Source: Candidatus Sumerlaeaceae bacterium (GTDB taxonomy: Bacteria > Sumerlaeota > Sumerlaeia > Sumerlaeales > Sumerlaeaceae). From it: a DNA stretch of 64,000 nucleotides. A program made the translations under genes and the position numbers. Positions 62,213 to 64,000 of this stretch are shown here, piece by piece. The first letter of the stretch is position 1. The number at the start of each line of letters is the position of its first letter. Under the pieces are notes generated by a model, which had not been told where the DNA came from, made no database searches, and worked only from the letters and a program-made list of their open reading frames with translations. The stretch covers positions 1 through 64,000 of the forward strand of contig JAOAAY010000013.1 of the NCBI GenBank assembly GCA_026418615.1, given 5' to 3'.

Positions 62213-63400
62213 ATGGTTGGATCTATCGCTTGTCGCGTGATGGGCGTGATCTGTGCCCTGCTGCTCATGGCCGCTGCCCATACTGCCCCGGCGCAAGGTA
62301 CTGGAGCCCAGCGTCGTGCGCCGGTGTCGCAGGCAGCCAAACCTGCACGCACCCCCCGGCCAGAGAATTCGGACCGAGGCCGGACCGAGCAGGCCAAGCG
62401 CCTTGCTGCTTTCGGCATTTCCTCGAAAGCCGGCGATCTCGTGGACTTTCTCCAAAACGGTTTTCCCGCGCAGACAGATTTGTCGCGATTGCCCGAGCAG
62501 CCTGCCGAGCGCAGTCAACTGGCCGTAGATGCCATGGCCGAATTAGGACGCCAACGGGCGCGCGAGGCGGTGCCGGTGCTCTCGTCCATCGCGACACTTC
62601 AGTTTCCGCCCGGCGTGACCCGTCTGATGGAAATGGATTTGGCCCGCACCGCCCCTGAGTCGCGAAATTTGTTCCGCGACCGTGCAGCGCAACTGCTGCG
62701 CTACAACGCGGTCAACGCGCTTGGCCTGATAGGCGATCCGGCAAGCATCGAGGCGGTTCGCCAGGCTTTTGCGTCCGAAATCAACACAAACGCGCGCATC
62801 CAGTTTTCCCTTGCACTCGCCTGTCTCGGCGATCCCTCGGCCATGGATTTCATTGTCAAAGTGATCCAAGAAGGGCAGCGCAAGGAGGCTGCAGCCGCCG
62901 CCAAGGTGTTCTATCTGACCACTGGTCAGGATTTTGGCCTGGGACCGTACACTGCCGCGCGGCGGCGGGCATCCCTCGCACGGCAGTATCGCGACTGGTG
63001 GCGGGCCAATCGCGGCCGCTTCCGGCCTGATCCCGCTGCAGTGCTGGCCCGGCGTATGCAACCGGACATGCCTGTGGCGTTCGAGCCTCGCACGACCCGC
63101 GACCTGCTCAAGATGGCCAGTTATTATTTTGATTTCGAGAACCGCATGCAAAGCCGCGATGCGCGGGCCCGGTTGGCCGCCGCTGGCAAGAGCATTAACC
63201 GCGACCTGGAGCGCATCGCCCAAGACGAGAACGAGGACATCAACATCAGAATGGAAGCCCTCAATTGGTATTACGAGGCCAACCGGGCCGACTCCCGAAA
63301 ATTGTTGCGCAGTCTGCGCAACAGCGCCGATCCGGAGGTGGCCGACAAGGCTCAGTCGCTGCTTGAACTGATCGAGTTGCCCGGAGGTGGCAACCGTTGA
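62213..63400 (+). CDS. Secreted HEAT-repeat-like protein
   Basis: A 395-residue protein with a signal peptide (IACRVMGVICALLLMAAAHTAPAQG) followed by a basic, Pro-rich linker and helical repeats. NAVNALGLIGDPASIEAVRQAFASEINTNARIQFSLALACLGDPSAMDFIVKVI fits HEAT/PBS-lyase-type repeats. A central segment (LARQYRDWWRANRGRFRPDP) resembles motifs seen in planctomycete-like HEAT proteins. ATG 62213 is chosen; a TTG at 62195 would overlap the peptidase gene. The stop overlaps the next gene by four bases. Confidence 0.75.
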   Translation: MVGSIACRVMGVICALLLMAAAHTAPAQGTGAQRRAPVSQAAKPARTPRPENSDRGRTEQAKRLAAFGISSKAGDLVDFLQNGFPAQTDLSRLPEQPAERSQLAVDAMAELGRQRAREAVPVLSSIATLQFPPGVTRLMEMDLARTAPESRNLFRDRAAQLLRYNAVNALGLIGDPASIEAVRQAFASEINTNARIQFSLALACLGDPSAMDFIVKVIQEGQRKEAAAAAKVFYLTTGQDFGLGPYTAARRRASLARQYRDWWRANRGRFRPDPAAVLARRMQPDMPVAFEPRTTRDLLKMASYYFDFENRMQSRDARARLAAAGKSINRDLERIAQDENEDINIRMEALNWYYEANRADSRKLLRSLRNSADPEVADKAQSLLELIELPGGGNR

Positions 63401-64000
63401 ATGGGGCTGAGCCCGACGGCCGCCCAAGGCCGCTGCCCAACCTGCGCGAGGCGTTCGCAGTGGGCGCTACGGCGTCGGCCGCCGCCATCATGCTTGCTGT
63501 CACAGTGGGCGTCGGGGCCATGCTCCCCCCCTCGGCAAGCGGGATGCAATGGCTCCTGCCATTTCTCGGAGCGGGCGCGGTTGCTGTGGCGGGTCTTGCC
63601 ATCCTTTATCCGAAGCGTGTGTTCCCATTGTTCGTGCTCGCCTGCATGGCCATGCCCATGGTCCTCGAGCAAACCTATCTGCCACTGGGGTTCATGAAGT
63701 TATATGTTCAGGATGTTGTGTTCGCGTTCAATGTTGCGCTCATCCTCGGACGCGCCCTGATCGGTCGAACGCCAAAACGGTGGATGCCCTTCAATTGGTT
63801 TGTCCTTGGGTTCTTCGCCTTCGGCCTGTGGGGCATCGTAAACGGTCTTGTTTTCGCAAAAAACCCTTACGATGATGTTTTCGGCGATTTCCGCCGCGCC
63901 TTCTTTTACTTCATGAATTACTTTATCGCTCTCTATCTGACGGACACCTTCAACGATGCGCGCTTTCTGCGCTTCATGTTGGTGTTTGGATCCGGTGTCC
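63397..64000 (+). CDS. Polytopic membrane protein, O-antigen ligase/polymerase-like (5' part)
   Basis: An open frame of 201 codons that runs off the window end; it begins at TTG 63397, overlapping the previous stop (TTGA). After a short cytoplasmic N-terminus it has about five hydrophobic segments, for example AAAIMLAVTVGVGAML, LLPFLGAGAVAVAGLAIL and WFVLGFFAFGLWGIVNGLVF, then FGDFRRAFFYFMNYF, which is typical of the Wzy/O-antigen-ligase-like family before its long periplasmic loop. The 3' half is missing, so the assignment is by topology only. Confidence 0.68.
   Translation, partial: MNGAEPDGRPRPLPNLREAFAVGATASAAAIMLAVTVGVGAMLPPSASGMQWLLPFLGAGAVAVAGLAILYPKRVFPLFVLACMAMPMVLEQTYLPLGFMKLYVQDVVFAFNVALILGRALIGRTPKRWMPFNWFVLGFFAFGLWGIVNGLVFAKNPYDDVFGDFRRAFFYFMNYFIALYLTDTFNDARFLRFMLVFGSGV

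Noticed and set aside
1-64000. CRISPR array, insertion sequence, prophage or toxin-antitoxin locus
   Set aside because: Reading both strands I found no regularly spaced direct repeats, transposase, phage structural gene or recognisable toxin pair.

Overview
This window is a compact, GC-rich bacterial chromosome segment, almost certainly from a metagenomic or draft assembly: its first 19 bases exactly match the Nextera/Tn5 mosaic-end adaptor. The gene set points to a Gram-negative (diderm), free-living bacterium. It includes lpxI (lipid A synthesis), a ResB cytochrome c maturation protein, sigma-54 (rpoN), HPr kinase plus enzyme I, lipoproteins, a type IV prepilin peptidase and many TPR proteins. 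HprK, rpoN, a bacterial microcompartment (BMC) hexamer gene and a large TPR-Ser/Thr kinase together suggest a Planctomycetes-like or candidate-phylum lineage (for example Sumerlaeota or Hydrogenedentes). No rRNA or marker protein in the window settles this, so the placement is low confidence.

Layout. 0-5.3 kb: end of a beta-propeller-like gene, then a minus-strand surface-polysaccharide operon (methyltransferase, glycosyltransferase, flippase, methyltransferase) whose genes abut or overlap. 5.4-13.2 kb: Xer recombinase, RmlD-like reductase, an SDR, a UbiA-family prenyltransferase, a membrane protein of unknown role, ResB and a DUF512 radical SAM protein. 13.2-24.4 kb: rpoN, glyA-rpiB, a GT39-like membrane protein with ptsI, a lone BMC-H shell gene overlapping lpxI, tRNA-Cys, a YlxM-like gene and a nucleotide-sugar dehydrogenase. 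24.5-30.4 kb: hisI, trpE-trpG, then mutY-hprK-spoIID. 30.5-37.6 kb: two glycosyltransferases (one a GT2-GT9 fusion), a GH2 beta-mannosidase, and a phosphatase/fructosamine-kinase pair that may repair glycated proteins. 37.6-41.8 kb: ybaB-dnaX, then an L10 leader RNA with rplJ-rplL, which are not followed by rpoB.

41.8-50.8 kb is dominated by TPR proteins: a Ser/Thr kinase with a membrane-anchored TPR N-terminus, a divergent TPR membrane protein, rpe, a TPR lipoprotein, and an operon of TPR membrane protein, TPR J-protein and Hsp70. 50.9-64 kb: an AspT-type transporter behind tRNA-Leu, thiD, two secreted proteins, an HD hydrolase, two Hsp20 genes ending in a strong terminator, a GNAT behind tRNA-Gly, recN, a small lipoprotein, a LysE exporter, prepilin peptidase, a HEAT-repeat secreted protein, and the start of a multi-spanning membrane protein cut by the window end.

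No insertion sequence, prophage, CRISPR array or defence locus was found. The items most worth a second look are the solitary BMC-H gene with an altered pore loop, the Hsp70/J-TPR/membrane-TPR operon beside a C-terminal-kinase TPR protein, the GT2-GT9 fusion with an AT-rich 3' half, and a MutY whose usual catalytic Asp aligns with Glu.
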